DNA of 64,000 nucleotides, taken from assembly GCA_020746835.1 (NCBI GenBank), contig JAGPNK010000006.1, forward strand, positions 1,364,001 through 1,428,000. The letters are read 5' to 3'. The DNA is from Stachybotrys elegans (Eukaryota; Ascomycota; Sordariomycetes; Hypocreales; Stachybotryaceae). How positions within the stretch are numbered: the stretch's first letter is position 1; every line of letters starts with the position of its first letter. The notes below the pieces were generated by a model, which did no database searches, was not told where the DNA came from, and saw only the letters and a list, made by a program, of their open reading frames with translations. Positions 23,355 to 33,774 of the stretch are shown piece by piece. The translations under genes were made by a program, and so were the position numbers.

Positions 23355-25046
23355 ATGGCCAGTTATCCAGCGCCACGGCCGCCCAAATCCTCGACCTCGC
23401 CGTCCCCGTCTCCGTCCTGGTCACCACCACCACCGTCACCGTCACCCGAGCATGCCGATATCCTAGCATCAGCATCAACGTCGCATCCCGTCAGCCACCC
23501 CAACCTGACTCTGTCCTCTTGTCCCTCGTCCCCTGCTGCTCCGGGTTCCGACATCTCCATCTCAATTCGACATGCAGCAGAGGAGACGGTCGCTGCCGCA
23601 TCTTCTCTCGATTCCACGCTGGATCATCCAATAGTCGACCGAAACTTGGCGTCCAGCCCGAGCCCACGTCCAAGTCCAATCGCCTCCCCGTCCGCGGCTC
23701 CTTCTACGACCTCGCTCTTCTCCTTCGGCGCATCGCCGTCTTCGTCTGCGCGCGTCTCGCGTCGAGACCGCCATCTCCCCTCTACCTTCTGGCCCTTGGG
23801 CTTCGAAACCTTGGGTCGCATCATCGCCGGCGCCATCCGGTGTCCCGTGCTGCCGCCCTTTTCCATCAACATGGCGTCGACCCGCAGAAAGTCGGGCATC
23901 CCCTCGACCCCGCGCGTCATCTCCCCGAGCCCTTCGGCCTCCGACTATGACTTGCAGGAGTATTCGGGGCCCGTCACGCGGTCCGTCCGGAAACGAATGG
24001 CCACCCCTCAGCCCCTGGGTGAGAATGTGCAAGAGGAGGATTCCTATGCTGGTTCGCGACTCCGGAGGTCCCGGACGAGGAGTCGCTCTCCGACCAAGAG
24101 CCAGCAGGTCCCTCGCATGACCACGCGACGCCCCAGCGATACGGCCAAGACTCTGGTGCCCATTCTCGAGCCGCCCACGGCGCCTGAGCACACTTCGCCC
24201 AACGGCAAATCGGTAGCCAACGGCCACCTGGCGCCGCCTCAATCTCCGTGGAACTGGCGGGACTTCAGCCGCAGCCCCAGCCCTCTGGGCCTCATCCCCA
24301 TACACCGGCACTGGAGGTCCTTTGTGCACAAGCACGAGGTTCCGAGAAAGGTGCTCCACGTCTCCATCGGGTTCTTCGTCACATGGCTCTACACTAGTGG
24401 CACCCAGACGGCTGCCGTAGCACCGTACCTCATGGCGGCGCTGATCCCCATCGCGGCGACTGATTGGCTTCGCCATCGATATGCGTCCTTCAACAGCTTC
24501 TACGTCAAGGTGTTGGGCGCTCTAATGCGCGAGAGCGAATACTCGGGCTGGAACGGCGTCGTCTTCTACCTGCTGGGCGCGTGGCTTGTCCTGTACTTTT
24601 TGCCCAAGGATGTTGCCGTCATGAGCATCCTGCTTCTCAGCTGGTGCGACACGGCCGCCAGCACCTTTGGTCGGCTCTGGGGTCGCTACACCCCCAGGAT
24701 TCGCCGCGGCAAATCCCTGGCTGGCTCCCTGGCCGCCTTGCTTGTGGGCGTGGCCACCTCCGTCTTCTTCTACGGATGGCTGGTCCCGACTTTTGGACCG
24801 ATGCCGGGCGACGAGAAATTCATGTTCAAGGGCGTCCTCACCCTTCCACGCGCTCTGACTGACGCTGTTGGGCTCGCTTCGCAACCTGCCATCGCCGGCC
24901 CGCTGGCCCTCGGCGTCATGAGCCTCTGGTCTGGGTTCGTGGCATCAGCCAGCGAGGTGGCCGATGTCTTTGGCTGGGACGACAATCTCACAATCCCAGT
25001 GTTGAGCGGCGTCGGAATTGGGGGATTTCTTTACCTGTTTGGCTAG
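23355..25046 (+). CDS. dgk1: CTP-dependent diacylglycerol kinase (Dgk1-like)
   Basis: A single open frame of 563 codons. The C-terminal ~230 residues are the CTP-transferase/Dgk1 domain: HKHEVPRKVLHVSIGF at its start, several hydrophobic helices, WCDTAASTFGRLWGR, the RRGKSLAGSLAA signature, and a final hydrophobic segment. Dgk1 phosphorylates diacylglycerol to phosphatidate using CTP at the ER/nuclear membrane and counteracts the lipin Pah1. The first ~300 residues are Ser/Pro/Arg-rich and likely disordered. Two starts compete: 23355 (563 aa) and the in-frame ATG at 23871 (391 aa), which has a better Kozak context (A at -3, G at +4) and is nearer the usual family length (yeast Dgk1 is ~290 aa). 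I give the longest frame but think 23871 is at least as likely. Confidence 0.85.
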   Translation: MASYPAPRPPKSSTSPSPSPSWSPPPPSPSPEHADILASASTSHPVSHPNLTLSSCPSSPAAPGSDISISIRHAAEETVAAASSLDSTLDHPIVDRNLASSPSPRPSPIASPSAAPSTTSLFSFGASPSSSARVSRRDRHLPSTFWPLGFETLGRIIAGAIRCPVLPPFSINMASTRRKSGIPSTPRVISPSPSASDYDLQEYSGPVTRSVRKRMATPQPLGENVQEEDSYAGSRLRRSRTRSRSPTKSQQVPRMTTRRPSDTAKTLVPILEPPTAPEHTSPNGKSVANGHLAPPQSPWNWRDFSRSPSPLGLIPIHRHWRSFVHKHEVPRKVLHVSIGFFVTWLYTSGTQTAAVAPYLMAALIPIAATDWLRHRYASFNSFYVKVLGALMRESEYSGWNGVVFYLLGAWLVLYFLPKDVAVMSILLLSWCDTAASTFGRLWGRYTPRIRRGKSLAGSLAALLVGVATSVFFYGWLVPTFGPMPGDEKFMFKGVLTLPRALTDAVGLASQPAIAGPLALGVMSLWSGFVASASEVADVFGWDDNLTIPVLSGVGIGGFLYLFG

Positions 25047-25940
25047 ACGAGCGTTGCGTGACGCCCTGGATGTCTCGATAAATATAAGCCTCGCACCTCT
25101 TGTTTCATTCTTCACCTTCCTAACGAAAAAGCAGCGCCCATGTGCCTTGTAGGCACAGCGCCCCTACACTTTTCCCTATGTTTGAATTACGGCTCTGCTA
25201 CGGATGGGCTGGCGGCTGGAGAGATTGGATGGTGTGGGAATAGCTGCATTTGATGGAGTTGTCCGATGCATCATAGACACAGACACAGCAAGCGGCATGG
25301 AATACGCCGGATACATGACGGAATGGACGAGGCATGCATTGTACGATATGATGAGGGCGGGGGTGGCATGCGGAATAGACTCATTGCGCAAAGATGGGAC
25401 GCTGCTCATCCGAGGTTTGACAGTGAGGTGGACAAGTCCTTCTCGCCCCATGCGCCTCGCACAAACGCGCCCCGTCGGACTTTGCCCGTTGACTTCTACG
25501 AGCAGCTGTTACTGCTGCCTGGGCACGGCGTGGCTGGCTGTAGTTAGGTCTCCACGGAGTCTTGGCTCGTAACCTGCCTGGTCCTTGTCTAGGGAACTAT
25601 CCACAGCAGAAGACGCTGCTAGGATGATGTCGTGCAGATGGCGAGAGGAGAAGTGCGCAGCAAGGATGCGTACCCTTTTGGACGCGGGTCATCTTCCGCT
25701 GGCAGTAAAGGCCCGCTAGCAAAGGAGCCAAAGGTAGAGAGGGAGAGAGGCAGGCCGAGGTAGTAGAAAAGGGCAAGGAAAATCAAGGCCGAGGGCCGTA
25801 ACTACGATCAGCGAGCCAGAGATAGTGTGGGAAGCACATGCTTAGGAGGAGGGGGCGAGCGCCCCTCGGTCAGCCGACATCAGATAAATGGAGAGGGCGA
25901 GAAAGAGAGCAACGTCCCGCTGGGGCAACAAGTAGATGCC

Positions 25941-25956
25941 TTTTTTTTTTTTTTTT
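25941..25956. repeat. T16 homopolymer
   Basis: An uninterrupted run of 16 T on the + strand in the gene-poor region. Confidence 0.9.
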
Positions 25957-26170
25957 AATTCCAAGCAGGGTCCAGGGCGCGCGAGATATATTGCCTGTGA
26001 CGGTGTAGTAGTCGCACCGAGCCGGAGAGGGAACGAGTTGTTGCATCGAGACCACGCCCCCCCTTTGGCTTCCATTTTTCTCCCCCACCTATGAGAAGAT
26101 GCCCCATCATCAGCGAACTGCTGGAATCCCTGCTGGCTGGGCCGGAAGGATGAGTGCGGTGCGGCGCCGG

Positions 26171-26197
26171 TTGCGTTACGTTGCGTTGCGTTGCGTT
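26171..26197. repeat. (TTGCG)n pentamer repeat
   Basis: About five copies of a TTGCG/TTACG unit in tandem, non-coding. Confidence 0.8.
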
Positions 26198-28590
26198 TAC
26201 AATCCACAGCTGTGAGTTGTCCCTGCTTGCTGGAGGAGGCGTGTACATGAAGGGAGGGCTGGATGCTGTCCCTTTCTGGCGAGTCTGCCTACCTGCCTGC
26301 CTAACCCCCGGTTCGACGTGTTGTCGTTGTTCAAATCTCCAAGACGGCGGATCATGTCTAGTTTCTACACTTCTTCACTTGCCTCGTCTACTGACTTGGT
26401 GATTGACACTTCCCCTCTTTGTTGGCTGCAGCGGTGGTGGTGGGGGCGTGTGGATATTCTGGTAGTCTGTAGTTGTAGGCAAGTGTCGGTTGTCATGATG
26501 GTTTCTGGTCTGCCCTTGAACCGCTCTCCTCTCTTGGGACCGGTCTAGATGGTGCAGTCTGGCCGATGGAGTCGTGGCTCTTTTGCGTCCCAGGCGGCCG
26601 GACCTGCGATAGTCCACGCAGCATTCTGTGCAGGACTTGCAAGTCATGCCACCACGCAGATAAGACTATTTGGACCACACAGCGTCCCCCCGTGATGTCG
26701 TGTCTCTGTCTCTGCCGGGGTCGATGAATCCGACTCAGCAAACTCCCATTACGTACGCTTGGATATCACTGTCTGCCCGTCGTTGCAGACCGCCACTGCG
26801 ATGCGGCCGAGGCATCTGACCTCAACACGCCGCGCGGGAACTGAGACGAAACAGCACGTCCCGTGCCCTTGGTGAGACGGCATAATACGGCAGTGGCAGT
26901 GGCATGGGCGTCGGGATGCTGATCGATCCTGACGGATTTCCTAGTTCCATTGCCCAATGGCATCTCGGCGGGGACGGCGATGGACGAGGACACGATATTT
27001 CTACGCCCCCCAGGTCCAACTTGCTGTTGCCCCATGGTTAAATGGTAGGTATCAAGAGTTGCCACACACCATGCAAGGTGGCTTGCAGATGATGATGTGT
27101 CCTTCCCGCTCCGTGCCGTTGCCACGCATGATTACCCGAAGCGGATGATATCGACGGCAACCGAGTGAGGTTTTGAGTGATGGATGGATGGGTGGGTGGA
27201 TGTAGGGTAGGTTAACTGGAATGGAAGCGAGGTGTCATTCATGTGGGCGGTTTGAGCGGAAGCTGGTGGGGGAGGGGCAATGCCGTCAGGCAATCCAGTC
27301 CATCCAAATCCACGAACCATACAATGCGGTCAGTTTACCACAGGCTGGCGGCTTGCGAATTTGAACCAATCGGTGCTCCGAGAAATCCATCAAGCTTCCA
27401 GGCCACATGTCCACCCCAAAGTCCAATCAGGAGAAGGGAATGGGGCCACCCAGAAAAAAAATCCAGTCAGAGAGCAGGTGGGCTGGATCCTACCTGCTGG
27501 TGGTGCAGGAGAACAAGATGCGGAAATGGAGGATGGAAGGGGCAAGGCTCTAGAATAGGAAAGAAGGGTGCGAAGATAAAAAAAAATCAATACATAAATG
27601 GATTAAAATAATAATAATTAAAAAAGAAAAAAAGAGAGAGAAAAAAAGGAAAAGAAACGTCTGTACTCCCACCCCCCTGGCCTATTCGGCGTATCCTGTG
27701 GTAAATATTTTGACAACACATCAACGCATCACGTACTATTAGAGATTTTGCCCCGACATGCTGCATTTCTGCCTGACCCGATGCAGCGACCCTGCCTGGC
27801 CGCGCCCCCCCTTTTGCTCTTTCTTCCTCTTCCTTACTCTTCCTTGCCTTTGCCCGTCTGGCATTTGTTCGTAGCTTGCCAGCCGGATGCCATCACCCCC
27901 CCCCCTCGCCAAGAAGCAGGAAGCAGAAGGAAAATCCAGTGCTGCTTTTTCGTGACGCATCCCTACTAACTTGAAGTTAACCCGATGGGCGGTGGGCCGC
28001 GCTTGTCTGATCTCGACTCTGGACCGGCTTTTCTCTTTTTTTTTGCCCCTCTCTGCAGACTGTGTCCGTCATGCTGGACTTGTTTTTTATATTTTACTCA
28101 ACTATTTTATCTCTTTTATTTATTCGTCCATTTTCTTTCCTTGTAGATTTACGAACCACCTACCTGTATTCGTAGGCCGGTCGACTTCTGCTTGCTTGCT
28201 GGAGCCACCGTGAACTGTCCGATTCCGACTCGGCTTGGCATCTTCCTCACACTCCCCCTTCTGCTTCGTCCTAACCATCTCCCCTTCTTCCTCTCATGCT
28301 CATCTCGCTTCACACCACCATGCCTTGTCGATTGGCCTTGTCTGGGTCTCTGACATGGCATCTCCTTGCCCCCCCCGCCGCCCCCCTTTGCCCTTGAGGC
28401 TGAAGCGAGTGCTGCTGCATCTTGACGCCCTCTCCTTGCGTCTTACTGTCTGTCTGTCTGTCTCTTGCTCTCCTTGGGCCCCATCGTACGTACTAAGCCG
28501 TGGGCCTGACTTGGTTCGACGTTGGATATCCCTTTCTTGGTCTAGGACCCTCACCATCCAAAGCCCTCTCCTTTAGCCTTCCAAGTAGTC

Positions 28591-28620
28591 CATCCAAGTC
28601 CATCCAAGCCCATCCAAGCC
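28591..28620. repeat. CATCCAAGYC decamer tandem repeat
   Basis: Three consecutive 10-nt copies (CATCCAAGTC, CATCCAAGCC, CATCCAAGCC), with a partial copy upstream. Non-coding. Confidence 0.85.
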
Positions 28621-29411
28621 TGGCTTGATGGTCCCACTCTTGCACGCTTTTCTCTAGCCTGCTCTCCGTGACGTCCGTCTGCTCGCCTGTCGGCATACAT
28701 GTGCATGCCTCCTTGGTTCTTTGGTGCCGGTCCGAGTGGTTTAACGGGACCGGTTATCTATATGCCTACCTGGGCATAGCCATGGCCAGTCCTTTGCCTG
28801 CTCGCCAACGCACTTGTCCGCTTCCCCTTCTGGCATGTTCGCCTCTATTCCCACCCTACCCTCTCTCTGACTTCTCTTTAACCTGCATTGGTCCTTTCCA
28901 ATTCCCTCTTCTCGTTGGCTCGATGCTTATCCGCCAAGTCCCGTTCCACGGACGGCCGCCTAATCATGGCTTCGCCTTCAACCCACACCCCCGGTCAACC
29001 ACTGTGATCGTCTATCTCCCTTCTGCCGTCTCTTGCCCTCCCCAAGTGACCATGGTCAAGTCCAGCCCTCCGTCCTCATTGCCGAGCGGGGTCGTCGACG
29101 GCGTGAATGACGAATAGAGCCTTCATGTCGTATGCTTCTGTCGCGAAGATGTCGTCTAGGGGGGTTCCTGAAAAGTATAAAATGCGCGTCCTTGATCAAC
29201 TTTGTCGATTTGACTTCCTCTTCCTTTCTCATCACTTCCAAGCACAGCTCTTCCCTCGATCTGCTCCAATTGTCCCATCTTTGCTGCCTTCATACCTTGT
29301 TTGGTTCACATCAGACCCGTGAAGCATCCCCCATTCACCACAACACCCCCTTACTACACCAACACCATCATACATCAATTGCCTCTGCCATCACCTCCAC
29401 CTCTCGAAATC

Positions 29412-30124
29412 ATGTCTGGCCCATACCACACCGCCTCCTACTCCATGCCCATGGCCGTTCCCGCCAAGGGCAACCAGTATCCCACCTACAGCCAATACTC
29501 CGTCTCACCCCCAGAGTGTGACGACGCTGTCAGCTCTGTCTCAGGAGGTCCCTCTTACAGCTACTCCGGTACTTCCACTGGCTACGTTGGCGGCTCCAGT
29601 GCCGACTACGACAGTGGCGCATCGGCTAGCGGAGTCGACTTCCAGGAGTACATGCAAGATCGCTTCTCCAACTCCTTCAACCCCATTCCCCTCGATCGCA
29701 GCATGGCCGTTCAGGCTCAGACGTAAGTTTCACTTACAAGCCAATTCCGGAAAGCGGCGCTTCTAGGATGCTAATCTTATATTTGAATAGCTCTGGAAAG
29801 CTGAACGCAAAGCACCGCGAGCTCATGGATCTCCAGAAGCAGGCGCAAGCCCGTCTCGCCAAGACTCGCGAGCGATTCCAGGAGGGCATGCGCGATGCCC
29901 GCGAGGTGCGCAGCGATCTCGAGTGGACGCAGAAGAAGGTCTCGTAAGTGGCTCCATTCACTTTCAACGCAGCCTTGCTGCCGATTGAGAGATCAACGGA
30001 TGAATGTGTATTTCAGAGTGGCTAATATGAACCCCACGACAGTTCGCTCCAGCACAAGGCTGCTCGCAAGCACCCCAAGGAGTACAACAAGGCTCGCGCC
30101 CGCTACCCTTCTCCTGAGTACTAA
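29412..30124 (+). CDS. KxDL-domain protein (possible BORC/BLOC-related subunit)
   Basis: Exons 29412-29722, 29791-29943 and 30043-30124 give 181 aa. The N-terminal ~100 residues are Ser/Tyr/Gly/Pro-rich and probably disordered. The C-terminal ~77 residues are a helical domain with an ARLAKTRERF segment, then VRSDLEWTQKKVSSL and ARKHPKEY, which follow the order of the KxDL family (RL...RF, KxDL, KVxxL, YP). The signature Lys is Arg here (RSDL). In animals KXD1 belongs to BORC, which positions lysosomes; in yeast a related BLOC-1-like complex acts on endosomes. A role in endosome or vacuole trafficking is inferred only. Of the two AGs near exon 3, the first (30016) leads straight into a stop, so 30042 is used. 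Confidence 0.8.
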
Positions 30125-31349
30125 GGGAGAGCAAGGCGGGCAACGACGCTTTTCGCTCCCATGTTTTTTTGTCGCTTTCCTTTGTACTAAAAAGAACGGG
30201 CGGTCCGGTTCTCGTTTTTGCAGCAAACATGTTTGGCAGATGCCATGAGGTTGAAGCGGCTCTGTTCGCTTCCCGCACGCCCCCTCCTGTACCGGGGCAG
30301 TGGGCGCAGATCAAACTCGCATGAACGGGGTTTCATCATGGTGGGAAAGGGGAGCGGCAATCTTGCATCTGCATAGAAGCGAGATCTCTTGCTGCTTTAC
30401 GGATATGCAGGTTGTCAGCGGGTTTTCCTTGACACGCCAAGTCAAATCGCCTACGACGGGGTGGGGGGCAAAAGCGGCTATTTCACGAGGATAATGATTC
30501 ATGATTGGACGATTTAGGATATTCGAGGGGTTCCATTCAAGGCACGCCTCCTCCCTGGCGTCTGCGGGGACCAGGGGATGTCACGTCGAGCTGAGGGGTC
30601 TTCTCCAGACACCAGAGCCCAGGGGGAAGGGGCTTTCTCGGCCGGGAAGATGGAACCGGCCGGGACAGTCTCCATGCCATTCCATGAGACGCGCGACTCG
30701 AGGCGCCAGGAGGTAGGCAGGCTTTGCCGAAGAGCGTATGGGACGGGTTGGATTTTTGTTCAGGCGCTTTTCCTATTGGGGGAGGATATCTTGCTCTTTC
30801 AGGTAGTAGGGGAGTGTACTTTGGCGTAAACAGTCCAATTGAATAGCTCCCTTCTTCTCGGACACCCTGGGGGTCCTCCCAGGCCGAGCCATCGTGACGG
30901 CAGTAGCAGAGAGTACGGTATGTATTGTAGGTCCATCAAGGGGGGTGTGTAGATACCGCCGTAGAGATGTAGGGCTCTGGTACACCCGGTACCGTGAGCG
31001 TAGTGCTGTGTAGGCTTGTAGGTAGACCAATGTAGACCATGGGGATATCCATGATCATGTGATGTTGTCGTGATGTGCTGAGGGTATCAACCTTGCTTGA
31101 CATAACAGGTAGTTGAAGATGTCACGTGACCATATGTGACAGTATCACCAGGCATCATGACCCCTGATGTTGCTGGCTGGTGGTAAGGAAACATGGAGCT
31201 TCTCCAAATGCCATGGCCAATTGCAGATCTTTCCCATAGGCTGCAATCCAATTATGGAGCAGCAAGTGGTTGATAGGATTCTTCAAAATGTCTCGGACCC
31301 GTGGGTTTTTCCCGCTCCGCTGGGAGGGCCAGTCACGCGGCAGATGCTG
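30125..31349. other. Convergent 3' intergenic region
   Basis: 1.2 kb between convergent genes with no supported frame. It contains a perfect GTCACGTGAC palindrome at 31121-31130, an unusual place for an E-box because it is downstream of both neighbours. Confidence 0.55.
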
Positions 31350-31898
31350 TCAAGCAACACCTGGTCCAGCACTGCGGGTGATCCAGGTACCCTTTGATTG
31401 GAGCCCGAGGGACTTTTCCAGCCGCTCCCATGGATTCTCATTGGAAGATGGATCATAGTATCCTTCGTACCAGTTGTCGTTGGTCGATCTGTCGAAGTGC
31501 CTCTGCTCAGCAGCCCCGGTGGTGGACGAGCGTGTGTGCCCATCGGCCGGCATAGGGCGAGCAGGCAAAGACGATGGAGGTGCTGGAAGTGTGGAGATGT
31601 TCTCGGGAGTCGTATCTTGGAAACCATGGCTGGAGGCCGGCAGCCGTGAAGTCGAGGTAGCTTGTTCAGTGACGTCTGTGCCGGTCGCGAGTACAGTACC
31701 ACCTTCCCGTCGGGCTGTGGAACCCAGAGGCGTAGAGTTGGAGCCGGTGCCAGCAGGCTGTGACGTCTTGTCGGGGGTAGGAACAGCAGCGTCGGCGCGG
31801 GGATTATATCGCCGCTTCTTCGAAGGAGGATCCTGGGCTCCAAAGGAGGCGAAGCCCATGGCCTGCATCATGGCAGCGTCATCGTTCTCGTTGTCCAT
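31350..31898 (-). CDS. Uncharacterised conserved-looking protein
   Basis: An intronless 182-aa protein with no family that I recognise firmly. The two ends look constrained and the middle does not. The N-terminus has an acidic MDNENDD start, then MMQAMGFASFG and the basic SKKRRYNPRA, a plausible nuclear signal. The middle ~90 residues are Ser/Thr/Pro/Ala-rich. The C-terminal part has NWYEGYYDPSSNENPWERLEK, rich in aromatic residues and suggestive of a short binding motif. Coding status is supported by the intact frame, this composition and the usual position between genes. A nuclear, RNA-related adaptor is one guess, but no function is assigned. The start at 31898 is the first ATG. Confidence 0.7.
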   Translation of the reverse strand: MDNENDDAAMMQAMGFASFGAQDPPSKKRRYNPRADAAVPTPDKTSQPAGTGSNSTPLGSTARREGGTVLATGTDVTEQATSTSRLPASSHGFQDTTPENISTLPAPPSSLPARPMPADGHTRSSTTGAAEQRHFDRSTNDNWYEGYYDPSSNENPWERLEKSLGLQSKGTWITRSAGPGVA

Positions 31899-33003
31899 TA
31901 TGGATGATGTGTGTGTCTAGGATTTTGCCGCCGTGGTATCGAGATAGGGGAGAGCTGGTGATAATCACCTGCGATCAGACATGAGTGGTTGTTGTGGGAA
32001 ATTGATGTGAGCCAGGATTTTGCCGACGGACGGTGTCTGTGGTCGTTGCCGTTGCGGAAGTGGGGCAACGGGAGTGACCCGTTCTGGGGAGGCAGAGAAA
32101 GTGCGACCAGGCTCCAACCAGGATATCATCTTCCAAAATAAATTAGGTAATTAGTCCGTTGTGATGGCTCTGCGAAGGGGCCACATCAAGCCCCTTCCTC
32201 AGTCATATACCGGATCGTCGACTGGCCGGCAGTCGCGTGCTTTATTTACATTGGAGGAAATGCCATGGTCCATCTACCTGAATCCCTTCATCCTCCCTCC
32301 TTTGGGCACGAGTCATTCACAGCCCATCATAAAAGAACGTGAGCAACAAACATCACAATGTTACCGCGCCCAGGGATATGCGTGATTCCGTGATAGGCCA
32401 CACGGTATTGCGGGCTTGGCAGACAGCAGGTTAACGGCAATGCCACAGCGGTGCTCCGTAGATGGCTTGTCGATCAGCACTGGCAGTGGTAGCGAGGCTC
32501 CTGGGTCTGGGGTGCCCAATCCATCATTTGGTCGATCAACGTATTACTCCCAGGCAGAGAAAATACGTACTCGTGGTACCATGGAATAAACGAGAACTAG
32601 GGAGTTACTGACAGGTATCTGAGACTACAAGCTAAGCTAGGATAGGGACGTGCCTGAGCATGTGTCTGCTTTCCCCCTTTCCGCTTCGTTTCACCATGGC
32701 CGGCATGCCCTTCACGTAAAGCGCCGCGTGCTCCCGAGCATCTATGTTTGATTGGATCTGACTAGGGGATCTGCGATTCTGCCACTTGCTCATCCCATAT
32801 TTATAAATGTCTTGTGCTGCTGCTGCTGCTGCCTATTAATTTTCTGACCATCCGTGGATGCGACAAAAGGATTTCCTTCTTCCACAGCCAACATACAGCC
32901 TCACCAAGCGCCTCCGCATACCTGTCCACCTACCACATATATACTCCGGTTGTTTTATACACCAGTTCCTAAAGCTCCCTAAGCTATTACATCAAGCTAC
33001 ACC
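31899..33003. other. Divergent promoter region (uncharacterised gene / calycin-like gene)
   Basis: 1.1 kb with no supported frame. Near the calycin-like gene there is a TTATAAAT at about 32800, a six-copy TGC repeat at 32815-32832, and a TATATA at about 32937, some 65 bp before the ATG. Confidence 0.6.
32815..32832. repeat. (TGC)6 microsatellite
   Basis: Six TGC units in the promoter of the calycin-like gene, just downstream of a TATA-like element. Confidence 0.9.
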
Positions 33004-33600
33004 ATGGCCGACCCCAAGCCGATCGAGCTGACGCTGCCGTCCAAGTATGCGCCCAAGACATCAGGCCCGCCTCTGCCCTCTTCGGCGCCGGATCTCGAGT
33101 GGATGACGGGCACATGGTCCGTGACGCATTCGACGCTGGCCATGTGGCGCACCGCGCGCAACGTTCGCATCACCTATACCCTCCTGCCGGCCAAGAGCGA
33201 CCTGCGCCCGCGCATGGACGACCTCGTCGAGTACGAGCCCACAGGCAAGCAGGGCGTTGTCAAGTCGGTCCAGGGCATCGACACCCAGGCCGACAAGGGC
33301 TGGAACTGGAAGGGCAAGGGCGCTCTCTTCTTCGTCGGCAGCCACTGGGAGATTATGGGCTGGGGCGACGCCGTTACTCCCAGCGGCGATCGCGAGAGGT
33401 GGGCCGTCACCTACTTTGCGCCCACCATGTTCACCAAGGAAGGGCTCGACATTTACTGCGACCGCAAGGAGGGGCTGAGCGAGCAGACGTACGAACGCAT
33501 CATGGAAGCACTGCTCAAGCTCGACGCGGAGCATGTCGTCGATCTGGTCAAGAAGGAGATGCAGCCAGTTGAGATCACCTTGCCGTGGGCAGAGAAATGA
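33004..33600 (+). CDS. Lipocalin/calycin-like protein of unknown ligand
   Basis: An intronless 198-aa soluble protein. After a Pro-rich leader, WMTGTWSVTHSTLAMW carries the GxW motif that opens the first strand of lipocalin-type barrels. It is followed by alternating-strand sequence with many aromatics (RNVRITYTLLP, GWNWKGKGALFFVGSHWEIMGWGD, ERWAVTYFAPTMFTKEGLDIY) and a C-terminal amphipathic helix (residues ~155-190). This layout fits small cytosolic fungal calycin-like proteins, many of which are uncharacterised. No signal peptide is seen, so a cytosolic role is likely; the ligand is unknown. Kozak context at 33004 is strong (accATGG), with a TATATA ~65 bp upstream. Confidence 0.8.
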   Translation: MADPKPIELTLPSKYAPKTSGPPLPSSAPDLEWMTGTWSVTHSTLAMWRTARNVRITYTLLPAKSDLRPRMDDLVEYEPTGKQGVVKSVQGIDTQADKGWNWKGKGALFFVGSHWEIMGWGDAVTPSGDRERWAVTYFAPTMFTKEGLDIYCDRKEGLSEQTYERIMEALLKLDAEHVVDLVKKEMQPVEITLPWAEK

Positions 33601-33774
33601 TGCCCATCCATGGTCTCTTCTTTTGCTTGATTGTCCATCTCTACATTAATATTTCATTTGTTGCTATGGTCGCTGGAATTCATATATACCACAACGCGCT
33701 GGGAAGGCAAGGGGGAACTTGGCCTATGAATCTGTTTATGCAAGCTACTTTGGGTATCAAAAAAATCTTCATCT

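Larger units (their letters stand above)
25047..29411. other. Gene-poor region, 4.4 kb
   Basis: The frames here are short, lack family resemblance and do not join into a convincing multi-exon gene. Visible structure: a T16 run (25941-25956), a (TTGCG)n tract (about 26171-26197), an A-rich purine tract (about 27575-27660), a CTGT repeat (28446-28463), a decamer repeat (28591-28620), and a marked pyrimidine bias on the + strand from about 27760 to 29411. The last part probably includes the promoter and a long 5' leader of the KxDL gene. A non-coding RNA cannot be excluded. Confidence 0.55.

Noticed and set aside
23562..24476. 304-codon frame antisense to DGK1
   Set aside because: Arg/Gly/Asp-rich shadow of the Ser/Pro/Arg-rich sense frame.
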